64,000 nt of DNA, taken from assembly GCA_944381505.1 (NCBI GenBank), contig CALWLK010000088.1, forward strand, positions 77,936-141,935, given 5' to 3'. The notes under the pieces were generated by a model that was not told where the DNA came from, searched no databases, and saw only the letters and a program-made list of their open reading frames with translations. Below, piece after piece: positions 45,210 to 53,573 of this stretch; the first letter of the stretch is position 1, and each line of letters starts with the position of its first letter. Made by a program: the position numbers and the translations under genes. This stretch comes from an uncultured Lachnospiraceae bacterium. Its GTDB lineage: Bacteria; Bacillota; Clostridia; Lachnospirales; Lachnospiraceae.

Positions 45210-47565
45210 CAATATAAACGGCAGAAACGGCGGACGGGGCAGAAATACCCCGTTTGCCAAATATATGCAGGAAAAGCTGGCGATAGCGGTAATAATCATA
45301 ACGCTGGCTTTATTTATATTGATACTTGTCATCTACAATCTCATAAAAAACAACTCGGAGGACTATAATAAGATAGTCCTTTCTCAGCGTCAGGCGGACT
45401 ATGTCTCAAAGACGGTCCCCTACAAGAGAGGGGATATATACGACAGAAACGGGAACAAGGTCGCGGGTTCGGAGCAGGTCTACAACCTGATACTTGATCC
45501 CAACCAGATGTTTGCCACGGAGGAGAGTATCTCTCCCAAAAACGTGGTGGACCCCACTGTGGAGGCTCTGTGCAATTATTTCGGTTTCGATCCGAAGGAG
45601 CTTACCGACACCATAAACAGCAGAAGGGATTCCTCATATGTAAGGTATGCAAGAGAGCTGAGCTACGATCAGAAGACCGGCTTTGAGGCCCTTATGGACG
45701 AATTGAATGACGGATATATAAAGAGCACCGATCCCGAGGAGGGAATAAAGAGGGTGAGAGGCGTGTGGTTCGAGGACGAGTATAAGAGAGTCTACCCCTA
45801 CAATTCCCTCGGATGCAATATCATAGGCTTTTCCTCTGCGGACGGTTCCACCGGAACGGGTGGAGTGGAGCAGTATTACAACAGCGCACTTATAGGAGTA
45901 AACGGCAGGGAGTACGGCTATCTGGATGATGAGACGAATCTGGAGAAGGTCATAAAGCCCGCAAGGAACGGGAACAGCCTTGTACTCACCATGGATGCGA
46001 ATATACAGGGTATAGTGGAGAAATATCTCGCGGAGTGGGAGGAGACAGGCCCTGAGTCCAAATCCGCCGCGGTTGTGATCATGAATCCCAAAAACGGCGA
46101 GGTCCTCGCCATGGGCAGCACCAATTCCTTTGACCTTAACGACCCGAGGAATACAGATGATTACACTGAGGACGAGCTCTACGAGCTGGGGCTTAAGGAG
46201 GCGGTGGGGGTCTACAGGAGAGAAAATCCTGACGAGCCCGCCATTACAGAGGAGGAGGTTCCGGGATATTTTTCACGGGAAGAGATAATATCCTACGGAA
46301 CCCAAGTGGCATGGAATCAGCTCTGGAGGAATATCTGCGTCAGCGACACCTTCGAGCCCGGCTCCACTCAGAAGCCCTTCACTGTGGCGGGAGTCATAGA
46401 GGAGGGGATCGACAAGCCCACCGACAGCTTCAACTGCACAGGAAACGTAAAGCTCAGCGACGGAGTGCATACCTGGCAGATAAACTGTGTCAACAGAAAC
46501 GGCCACGGCTGGCTTGACGTTACGGGAGGCATAACGAATTCCTGCAACGTGGTGATGATGAATCTGGCCTTCAACGAGGGAGAGGAAATATTCCTCAAAT
46601 ATCAGCAGATCTTCGGATTCGGGGATTACACGGGTATAGATCTGCCGGCTGAGGCGGATACGAGCGCTCTTGTATATACAGCGGAGGATATGGGAAAGGT
46701 ATCACTCGCCACCAACTCCTTCGGACAGAACTATAACTGTACCATGATACAGATGGCCTCGGCCTACTGTTCTCTTTTGAACGGGGGATATTATTATGAG
46801 CCTCACGTTGTAAAGCAGATCCTCAATTCCGACGGCGCTGTCATAGAAAACGTGGAGCCGAAGCTTGTGAGGGAGACCGTGTCCCAGTCCACCTGCAATT
46901 ACTTAAAGCAGGCGATGTTTGAGACTGTGGAGCATGGAACCGGAAGTCACGCCAAGGTGGAGGGATATCACATAGGCGGAAAGACCGGTACGGCCCAAAA
47001 ACTCCCCAGAGACGCAAGGACCTACGTGGTGTCGTTTTGCGGCTTCGCACCGGTTGAGGATCCTCAGCTTGTGTGCTATGTTGTAATAGATGAACCCGGA
47101 GAGCCGGGCCCCGCCCAGGCAAACTCGGCGTACGCCCAGGAGCTTTTCGCAAAGATAATGGCTGACGTGCTGCCCACGATAAATCTCTACCCGGAGGGCG
47201 TTGACGCAGAGGATTACAAGGCGCCTGTCACAGTGCTTCCTGACAGTGAGGAGGGAATGAACGACATACCCATGGGAGAGACTGCGGCTGAGACTGATGA
47301 GAACGGAGAGCCGGCAGCTACCTCCGGAGCGGCCGAGAGCCCGGCCGTACAGCCCAGCACGGCGGCGGAGCTGAACGGAGGAGCAGATGCCCCGGACGAC
47401 CCCACTGTGGAGGGAGAGGGCTACGGCGAGGCTATAGAGGATCCCGGAGAGCAGGATGTACCTGTAGATATGCCTCCCGGCTACAGCGAGGCGGAGACCT
47501 ACGCCTCTACAGAGGCCTCCTCGGAATCGGAGGGCTCGAATACGACCGGCGATACGTCTGACTAA
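45190..47565 (+). CDS. Division penicillin-binding protein (FtsI/PBP2X-like)
   Basis: A 791-residue class B PBP with a short cytoplasmic segment, one membrane helix (about 30-52), the PBP dimerisation domain (KRGDIYDRNGNKVAGS) and transpeptidase motifs STQK (S392-K395), SCN and KTGT. Instead of PASTA domains it ends in a ~110-residue acidic Ala/Glu/Gly/Ser/Pro-rich tail from about residue 680. It overlaps ftsL by 20 nt. As the division cross-linking enzyme it would pair with FtsW at 50 kb. Confidence 0.94.
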   Translation: MRTSRNNNINGRNGGRGRNTPFAKYMQEKLAIAVIIITLALFILILVIYNLIKNNSEDYNKIVLSQRQADYVSKTVPYKRGDIYDRNGNKVAGSEQVYNLILDPNQMFATEESISPKNVVDPTVEALCNYFGFDPKELTDTINSRRDSSYVRYARELSYDQKTGFEALMDELNDGYIKSTDPEEGIKRVRGVWFEDEYKRVYPYNSLGCNIIGFSSADGSTGTGGVEQYYNSALIGVNGREYGYLDDETNLEKVIKPARNGNSLVLTMDANIQGIVEKYLAEWEETGPESKSAAVVIMNPKNGEVLAMGSTNSFDLNDPRNTDDYTEDELYELGLKEAVGVYRRENPDEPAITEEEVPGYFSREEIISYGTQVAWNQLWRNICVSDTFEPGSTQKPFTVAGVIEEGIDKPTDSFNCTGNVKLSDGVHTWQINCVNRNGHGWLDVTGGITNSCNVVMMNLAFNEGEEIFLKYQQIFGFGDYTGIDLPAEADTSALVYTAEDMGKVSLATNSFGQNYNCTMIQMASAYCSLLNGGYYYEPHVVKQILNSDGAVIENVEPKLVRETVSQSTCNYLKQAMFETVEHGTGSHAKVEGYHIGGKTGTAQKLPRDARTYVVSFCGFAPVEDPQLVCYVVIDEPGEPGPAQANSAYAQELFAKIMADVLPTINLYPEGVDAEDYKAPVTVLPDSEEGMNDIPMGETAAETDENGEPAATSGAAESPAVQPSTAAELNGGADAPDDPTVEGEGYGEAIEDPGEQDVPVDMPPGYSEAETYASTEASSESEGSNTTGDTSD

Positions 47566-47589
47566 AGATATAAGATCGGAGAAGAATAT

Positions 47590-48621
47590 ATGACTGACTT
47601 CAGCATTTTAAATACGATCATCATCCCTGCCATGGTGCTTCCCGTGGCATTCCTGCTTGTGGTCCTTATGGCCCCGAAATTCATTCCCATGCTTCACAGG
47701 ATGAAGTTCGGACAGGAGGTGAGGGAGGACGGGCCGGAGGCCCACCTCAAAAAGCAGGGGACTCCCACAATGGGAGGCATCATGTTCCTCATAGCCATAA
47801 CGGCGGCGGTACTCTTAAAGAACGTCTTTGAAGCTGACATGCAGTCTCTGATGGTGCTCTTTCTGGTGCTTGGCTTCGGGCTTATAGGAGCTCTCGACGA
47901 TTACCTCAAAATAAAGAAGCATCAGTCGGAGGGGCTCAACCCGAAGCAAAAGCTCATACTGCAGCTTATAATAACCGTGGCATTTGCCTTTTGGACCTAC
48001 CATGGGGGAGCTCTCGGCGCAAGGATACTCATACCCTTCGGGGCTCTCTTCGGAGGAGTTGAGCTTAAACTTCCCCTGTGGGTATACATACCCTTCGTAG
48101 TATTTGTGGTTTTGGGCACGGATAACGGAGTGAATTTTACCGACGGCCTTGACGGTCTCTGTTCCTCGGTGACTGTGGTGGTGGCCGTGTTTTTTGCCGT
48201 GGCAGGACTGCTGCTTTCCTTTGGAGTGACTGTGGTCTCCTTGGCGGTAGCAGGGGCCCTCATGGGATTTTTGCTCTTTAACGTATATCCGGCAAGGATA
48301 TTTATGGGGGACACCGGCTCCCTTGCCCTCGGAGGCTTTGTCTCCGGAGCGGCAGTAGTCATGGGAATGGAGCTTTTTATCCCTGTGGTGGGATTTATAT
48401 ATATGATAGAGGTCATTTCAGTCATAATACAGGTGAGCTACTTTAAGCTGACCCACGGAAAGAGAGTGTTCAGGATGGCCCCCATACATCACCACTTTGA
48501 GATAATAATGGGAGAAAAGGGTGACAAGGTGACGGAGCCGAGGATCGTTGCGGCATTCACCTGCGTAACGGCGCTCCTTTCTTTTGTGGCTTTCATAGTA
48601 CTGGTCTTTTTTACATCCTAA
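47590..48621 (+). CDS. mraY: Phospho-N-acetylmuramoyl-pentapeptide transferase
   Basis: A 343-residue polytopic enzyme making lipid I from UDP-MurNAc-pentapeptide and undecaprenyl phosphate. Conserved stretches include KKQGTPTMGGIM, GALDDYLKI (first Asp pair), NFTDGLDGL and the C-terminal HHHFE loop (MAPIHHHFE). About ten hydrophobic segments. Confidence 0.97.
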   Translation: MTDFSILNTIIIPAMVLPVAFLLVVLMAPKFIPMLHRMKFGQEVREDGPEAHLKKQGTPTMGGIMFLIAITAAVLLKNVFEADMQSLMVLFLVLGFGLIGALDDYLKIKKHQSEGLNPKQKLILQLIITVAFAFWTYHGGALGARILIPFGALFGGVELKLPLWVYIPFVVFVVLGTDNGVNFTDGLDGLCSSVTVVVAVFFAVAGLLLSFGVTVVSLAVAGALMGFLLFNVYPARIFMGDTGSLALGGFVSGAAVVMGMELFIPVVGFIYMIEVISVIIQVSYFKLTHGKRVFRMAPIHHHFEIIMGEKGDKVTEPRIVAAFTCVTALLSFVAFIVLVFFTS

Positions 48622-48650
48622 GATAATTATTTTTTTGAGGTACAGCTGTC

Positions 48651-50006
48651 ATGATAGAGAAGAAAACTTTGATCGCGGGAACAGGAAAGAGCGGTATCGC
48701 CGCAGCGCATATGGTGCTTAAGATGGGCGGCGGGATAATACTTTACAATACAGATCCTGATTGCAGCGAAGAAGCGGTATTGAAGAATTTCGGGGAGAAC
48801 GACGATGTGGAATTCATCTGCGGAAAGCTTTTGCCCTCGCAGATAAGAGACGTATATCTGGCTGTCATAAGCCCGGGGATACCTCTCACCTCGGAGTTTG
48901 TTAAGCTTCTTGATAAAAACAAGATACCTGTGTGGGGAGAGCTTGAGCTGGCATACCATGCAATGAAGGGAAAGCTCTGTGCTGTCACAGGCACTAATGG
49001 CAAGACCACGACTACAGCCCTTTTGGGGGAGATATTAAAGAAATATTTCAAGGACGTTCATGTGGTGGGAAATATAGGAGAACCCTTCTCAAAAGAGGCC
49101 TTGGACACCTCGGAGGAGTCGGTGACCGCCTGTGAGGTCAGCTCATTTATGCTGGAGACTATAATGGACTTCCACCCTCAGGTCAGTGCCATACTTAATA
49201 TAACTCCGGACCACCTTGACAGACACGGTACCATGGCTAATTACATAAGATGCAAGGAGGCTATAGCGCTCAACCAGACAGAGAAGGATTTCTGTGTGCT
49301 GAACTACGAGGACAGCGTCTTAAGAGAGTTCGGAGAGAGCAAAAAGCTAAAGCCCTCAGTGATATTTTTCAGCTCAAAGAGAGAGCTCTTTAACGGAATG
49401 TGGCTGGACGGAAACTATATAGTATGGTCCGTGGAGGGGAAAAAACTTACGGTAGCGGACGTGAGGGAGCTGAATATCCTCGGGAAGCACAACTATGAGA
49501 ACGCCATGGCCGCAGCGGCGATGGCCTTAAAGATGGGCGTGCCCCTTGATACGGTGACGGCAGCCTTAAAGGAGTTCAAGGCTGTGGAACACAGGATAGA
49601 GTTTGTCAGGGAGAGATGCGGGGTAAAGTATTACAACGACTCAAAGGGCACGAACCCGGACGCGGCAATACAGGCCCTAAACGCCATGCCCGGCCCCACT
49701 ATATTGATAGCGGGGGGCTACGACAAGCATTCGGAGTATGATGATTGGGTAAAGCTCTTTAAAGGTAAGGTGAAGCACCTTATACTCATAGGGCAGACCA
49801 GAGACAAGATAGCGGATTGCTGCAAGAAATACAAGTTCACGGAGGTCATGTACGCGGAGGATATGGACGAAGCGGTGAAGGCCGCGGCCTCATATGCCGA
49901 TGAGGGAGATTATGTGCTGCTCTCGCCGGCCTGCGCAAGCTGGGGTATGTTCAAGGACTTTGAGGAGAGGGGAAGGATATTCAAAGCCTGCGTGGAAGCT
50001 CTGTGA
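48651..50006 (+). CDS. murD: UDP-N-acetylmuramoylalanine-D-glutamate ligase
   Basis: A 451-residue Mur ligase adding D-Glu. ATP-binding TGTNGKTTTT (about residues 111-120), central EVSSFMLE and the NITPDHLDRHG motif are all present, and the C-terminal domain contains YNDSKGTNPDA. It follows mraY by 29 nt. Confidence 0.97.
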   Translation: MIEKKTLIAGTGKSGIAAAHMVLKMGGGIILYNTDPDCSEEAVLKNFGENDDVEFICGKLLPSQIRDVYLAVISPGIPLTSEFVKLLDKNKIPVWGELELAYHAMKGKLCAVTGTNGKTTTTALLGEILKKYFKDVHVVGNIGEPFSKEALDTSEESVTACEVSSFMLETIMDFHPQVSAILNITPDHLDRHGTMANYIRCKEAIALNQTEKDFCVLNYEDSVLREFGESKKLKPSVIFFSSKRELFNGMWLDGNYIVWSVEGKKLTVADVRELNILGKHNYENAMAAAAMALKMGVPLDTVTAALKEFKAVEHRIEFVRERCGVKYYNDSKGTNPDAAIQALNAMPGPTILIAGGYDKHSEYDDWVKLFKGKVKHLILIGQTRDKIADCCKKYKFTEVMYAEDMDEAVKAAASYADEGDYVLLSPACASWGMFKDFEERGRIFKACVEAL

Positions 50007-50047
50007 TCAGACAGTGAGATAAAATACCGGAGAAAGGAGGAGAACAT

Positions 50048-51265
50048 ATGCAGAGACAGTCAAAGGGGCAGGCCTCGGCAAATGCCCGCGCTCAAAGGGG
50101 CCCGGGAGCCGCTGTTGAGACCAAAAAGAGGAGAGTGAGACATTTTTATGATTACAGCCTCCTGTTTGCAGTCATCTTCATCACGGCCTTCGGACTTATC
50201 ATGATATACAGCTCCTCCCAATATATGGCTCTCATAAACAGCCTTGAGTCCGACTATTATTTTAAGAGACAGCTTATGATAGCCGCGGCGGGCCTTGTGA
50301 TAGCCGTAATAATATCAAAGATAGACTACAGGATATTCAGGCTGAGGCTCTTTGTGTACGGGGCAAACATAGTGTCGCTTGTTTTGCTTGCAGCCACCCA
50401 GATAATGGGTATAGCCTCCCACGGAAGGACCAGATGGATAGAGGTGGCTGGAATAAGCTTCCAGCCGACAGAGCTGGCAAAGGCTTCAGTGATACTTTTC
50501 GTTGCCTATAGGATATGGAGAGCGGGCTTCAAGATAAACGATCCCGAGAGAAAGGAAGTCCTTAAGATCTACGGATGGATACTGATACCTGCAGCCATGA
50601 TAGCCTCCCAGAACCTGAGTTCAGGTATAATCGTAGTAGGAATAGCCACTGTCATGGTATTTGTAGCCTCTAAAAATTCAAAGCCCTTTTATATCGTCGG
50701 TATAATAGGAGTGCTGTGCTATATATTAAGATACAGGATAGTCGGAGTCATAGAGGCCATAGGTACCGGCACAGGACTTTTGCAGGGCTATCAGATGGAG
50801 AGGATACTCTCATGGCTCTATCCTGAACAGTACGACGCATACCAGACCATGCAGGGACTTTATGCCATAGGCTCCGGAGGGCTTACCGGACAGGGCTTGG
50901 GTGAAAGTCTGCAGAAATTGGGACCCCTTCCTGAGGCACATAATGATATGATTTTTCCTATTATATGCGAAGAACTCGGATTGTTCGGGGCAGTATCGGT
51001 CATATTGATATTTTTATTCATAATTTACAGGTGTATGCTCATTGCAAACAATGCCCCCGATCTCTTCGGCTCCTTCATATCCATAGGGGTCATGGCTCAT
51101 ATAAGCATACAGGTAGTGCTCAATATCGCCGTAGTCACAAACTCCATCCCCAATACCGGAGTTACCCTTCCCTTCATCAGCTACGGAGGCACGGCGGTGC
51201 TCATATTGATGGCCGAGATAGGCCTTGTCTTGAGCGTCTCCAACAGGATACGGCTTGAGAGTTGA
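50048..51265 (+). CDS. ftsW: Peptidoglycan polymerase FtsW (SpoVE-like)
   Basis: A 405-residue SEDS protein with ten membrane segments. Family motifs are present: GRTRWIEVAGISFQPTELAK and the C-terminal NTGVTLPFISYGGTA. The basic N-terminal tail is cytoplasmic. Position after murD and before ftsQ supports the division role; in spore formers the same slot holds spoVE. The ATG follows AAAGGAGGAGAAC. The murG gene that often follows here is missing. Confidence 0.95.
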   Translation: MQRQSKGQASANARAQRGPGAAVETKKRRVRHFYDYSLLFAVIFITAFGLIMIYSSSQYMALINSLESDYYFKRQLMIAAAGLVIAVIISKIDYRIFRLRLFVYGANIVSLVLLAATQIMGIASHGRTRWIEVAGISFQPTELAKASVILFVAYRIWRAGFKINDPERKEVLKIYGWILIPAAMIASQNLSSGIIVVGIATVMVFVASKNSKPFYIVGIIGVLCYILRYRIVGVIEAIGTGTGLLQGYQMERILSWLYPEQYDAYQTMQGLYAIGSGGLTGQGLGESLQKLGPLPEAHNDMIFPIICEELGLFGAVSVILIFLFIIYRCMLIANNAPDLFGSFISIGVMAHISIQVVLNIAVVTNSIPNTGVTLPFISYGGTAVLILMAEIGLVLSVSNRIRLES

Positions 51266-51288
51266 GAGATTTCTTTGGTAGAGGATCA

Positions 51289-52065
51289 ATGAGAAATTAC
51301 GATTATCAGGACGATGAAAGAATAAAGAGACAGAAGCTTAAAAAATGGACGATCCTTGCGGTCGTTCTTTTGATTGCCACGGTGACGGCGGGGGTAAGGC
51401 TCACGGACATAACTGTGAAGGGGAGCACGAGATACAGCCCTGAGGAGGTCGAAAGCATGGTCTTTTCCGGGTATTTTGACAGAAATACCCTGTGGTGCAT
51501 CATAAAAGACCGTTTCGTGCCCCACAAGGAGCTGCCCTTTGTGTCGGACTATGATATACAGCTTACAGGACCCTTCTCGGCGGACCTTGTGGTCTATGAG
51601 AAGAGTATAATCGGATACGTCAGGTACATGAGCAGCAATATGTACTTCGACAAGGACGGCATAGTAGTGGAGAGCTCCTCGAAAGATATAGAGGAGGTGC
51701 CGGAGATAACCGGGCTTTCCTTCGGACACATAGTGCTCAACAAGAAGCTGCCTGTGTCCGACAGCAGACTTTTCTCGGAGATAATGAACCTTACGCAGCA
51801 GTTGGATTACTACGGTATCAATGCTTCCAAGATAGACTTTGAGTCCTCGGGCAATATCACGGTATTTATAAACGACGGAAGCATAGAGGTGAAGATGGGA
51901 AGCGGAGACAATATCGACTCCAAGATATCCGTGTTAAACGATATGCTTCCCAAGCTTCAGGGGCTCTCCGGAGTCCTTCACATAGAGAACTACAGCGACG
52001 ATGACGATGGAGGTATATATACCTTCGAAAAGAAGCCTTCATCGGACAAAACCGAATCTTTTTAA
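51289..52065 (+). CDS. ftsQ: FtsQ/DivIB-type division protein
   Basis: A 258-residue bitopic protein: basic cytoplasmic tail, one membrane helix (WTILAVVLLIATVTAGV), a POTRA domain opening with LTDITVKGSTRYSPEEVESM, then the beta domain. It forms a complex with FtsL and DivIC at the septum. ATG 51289 follows GAGG by 5 nt; a TTG at 51262 overlapping ftsW is less likely. The Asp-rich C-terminal tail is unremarkable. Confidence 0.9.
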   Translation: MRNYDYQDDERIKRQKLKKWTILAVVLLIATVTAGVRLTDITVKGSTRYSPEEVESMVFSGYFDRNTLWCIIKDRFVPHKELPFVSDYDIQLTGPFSADLVVYEKSIIGYVRYMSSNMYFDKDGIVVESSSKDIEEVPEITGLSFGHIVLNKKLPVSDSRLFSEIMNLTQQLDYYGINASKIDFESSGNITVFINDGSIEVKMGSGDNIDSKISVLNDMLPKLQGLSGVLHIENYSDDDDGGIYTFEKKPSSDKTESF

Positions 52066-52124
52066 ACTTTCTTACAAAATATTTAATTATGCCCTGAATA
52101 TATGCTTTTGTGTGGCAAAAACTC

Positions 52125-52153
52125 TTGATAAAATATTCTTGAAGTGTTAAATT
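52125..52153 (+). promoter_or_regulatory. ftsZ: Candidate ftsZ promoter
   Basis: TTGATA (52125-52130), 17-nt spacer, TAAATT (52148-52153) in the 120-nt gap before ftsZ. Confidence 0.5.
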
Positions 52154-52185
52154 TATAGATGATTTAGTAAAAGGAGGATTTTCCC

Positions 52186-53409
52186 GTGTTAGAAATAAAG
52201 ATTCCCGAGTCGGAGGCTGCGGCAAAAATAATAGTATGTGGAGTCGGCGGAGCAGGAAACAACGCCGTTAACCGCATGATAGAGGAGAACGTGGCAGGAG
52301 TAGAGTTTATCGGAGTGAACACCGATAAGCAGGCCCTTCAGTACTGCAAGGCGCCCACAGCCATGCAGATAGGAGAGAAGGTCACTAAAGGACTGGGAGC
52401 GGGAGCAAAGCCCGAGATCGGCAGCAAGGCCGCCGAGGAGAGCTCGGAGGATATCCAGCAGGCTTTCAAGGGCGCTGATATGGCGTTCATCACCTGCGGT
52501 ATGGGAGGCGGAACAGGTACAGGAGCCGCTCCTGTTATAGCAGGCATAGCCAAGGAGATGGGAATACTTACAGTCGGCGTTGTCACAAAGCCCTTCAGAT
52601 TCGAGGCAAAGCAGCGCATGAGAAATGCGGAGAGCGGAATAGAGAATCTTAAGGCCAACGTGGATGCACTTATCGTGATCCCCAACGACAAGCTTTTGGA
52701 GCTTGTTGACAGGAGGACTACAATGCCCGAGGCTCTCAAGAAGGCCGACGAGGTATTGGAGCAGGCTGTAACGGGAATCACAGACCTCATAAATGTACCG
52801 GGACTCATAAACCTTGACTTTGCCGACGTGCAGACCGTAATGAAGGACAAGGGAATAGCTCACATAGGAATAGGAAAGGCGAAGGGAGACGACAAGGCTC
52901 TCGAGGCTGTAAAGCAGGCAGTAGCTTCTCCTCTCCTTGATACCTCCATAGAGGGCGCTTCCGATGTTATCATCAACGTGTCGGGGGATATATCTCTTAT
53001 AGAGGCTAACGAGGCGGCAAGCTATGTTGAGGAGCTCGCCGGAGAGAACGCCAACATCATCTTCGGAGCCATCTATGATGACAAGGCTCAGGATGAGTGC
53101 ACCATCACTGTTATTGCCACAGGTATCACCGAGGTGGCGAAGCAGGATCAGAAGTCAAAGCAGCATCGTCAGGCATCGGGCCTCGGAGGATTTTCCAATA
53201 GGCAGAACCCGGCTGCAAATCAGGGCTACAGAAGACCTCAGGAGGGACCTTCGCTTGATTTCGGTTTCGGACAGGGAAGCAGACAGGGAGCAGATCACGG
53301 CGCTCAGAACGTGCCCTCGCAGCAGTTTGACAATCAGGCGCCCTTCAGGCCCCAAGTCAACAAGGAGCTCACTATCAATATTCCCGATTTCTTAAAGAAC
53401 AGGAAATAA
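52186..53409 (+). CDS. ftsZ: Cell division protein FtsZ
   Basis: A 407-residue tubulin homologue forming the Z ring. The GTP-binding signature [10 protein letters not shown] is at residues 107-116, and the T7-loop NLDFADVQ is present. A Gln/Gly/Arg-rich linker leads to the conserved C-terminal peptide [10 protein letters not shown] that binds FtsA and SepF. The start is GTG, 8 nt after a strong AAAGGAGG. A terminator follows. No ftsA is seen nearby. Confidence 0.98.
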   Translation: MLEIKIPESEAAAKIIVCGVGGAGNNAVNRMIEENVAGVEFIGVNTDKQALQYCKAPTAMQIGEKVTKGLGAGAKPEIGSKAAEESSEDIQQAFKGADMAFITCGMGGGTGTGAAPVIAGIAKEMGILTVGVVTKPFRFEAKQRMRNAESGIENLKANVDALIVIPNDKLLELVDRRTTMPEALKKADEVLEQAVTGITDLINVPGLINLDFADVQTVMKDKGIAHIGIGKAKGDDKALEAVKQAVASPLLDTSIEGASDVIINVSGDISLIEANEAASYVEELAGENANIIFGAIYDDKAQDECTITVIATGITEVAKQDQKSKQHRQASGLGGFSNRQNPAANQGYRRPQEGPSLDFGFGQGSRQGADHGAQNVPSQQFDNQAPFRPQVNKELTINIPDFLKNRK

Positions 53410-53435
53410 TAAAGTCTTATGAAATGACACAGTTG

Positions 53436-53465
53436 CCCTCGGCGTAAATGCCGGGGGTATTTTTG
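53436..53465 (+). terminator. Terminator of ftsZ
   Basis: Eight-base stem CCCTCGGC/GCCGGGGG, 6-nt loop, then TATTTTT. Confidence 0.85.
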
Positions 53466-53511
53466 TGCCATCAAAAAATAGAGTAAAACAATAGGAATTT
53501 CAGCATTCCTG

Positions 53512-53540
53512 TTGACCTGCAAAAGCTTTGTACTTATAAT
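53512..53540 (+). promoter_or_regulatory. nrdA: Promoter of nrdAB
   Basis: TTGACC (53512-53517), 17-nt spacer, TATAAT (53535-53540). No NrdR-type box pair is visible around it. Confidence 0.8.
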
Positions 53541-53573
53541 CTGTATTTGGAATATGAATATAAAGGAGAGCGG

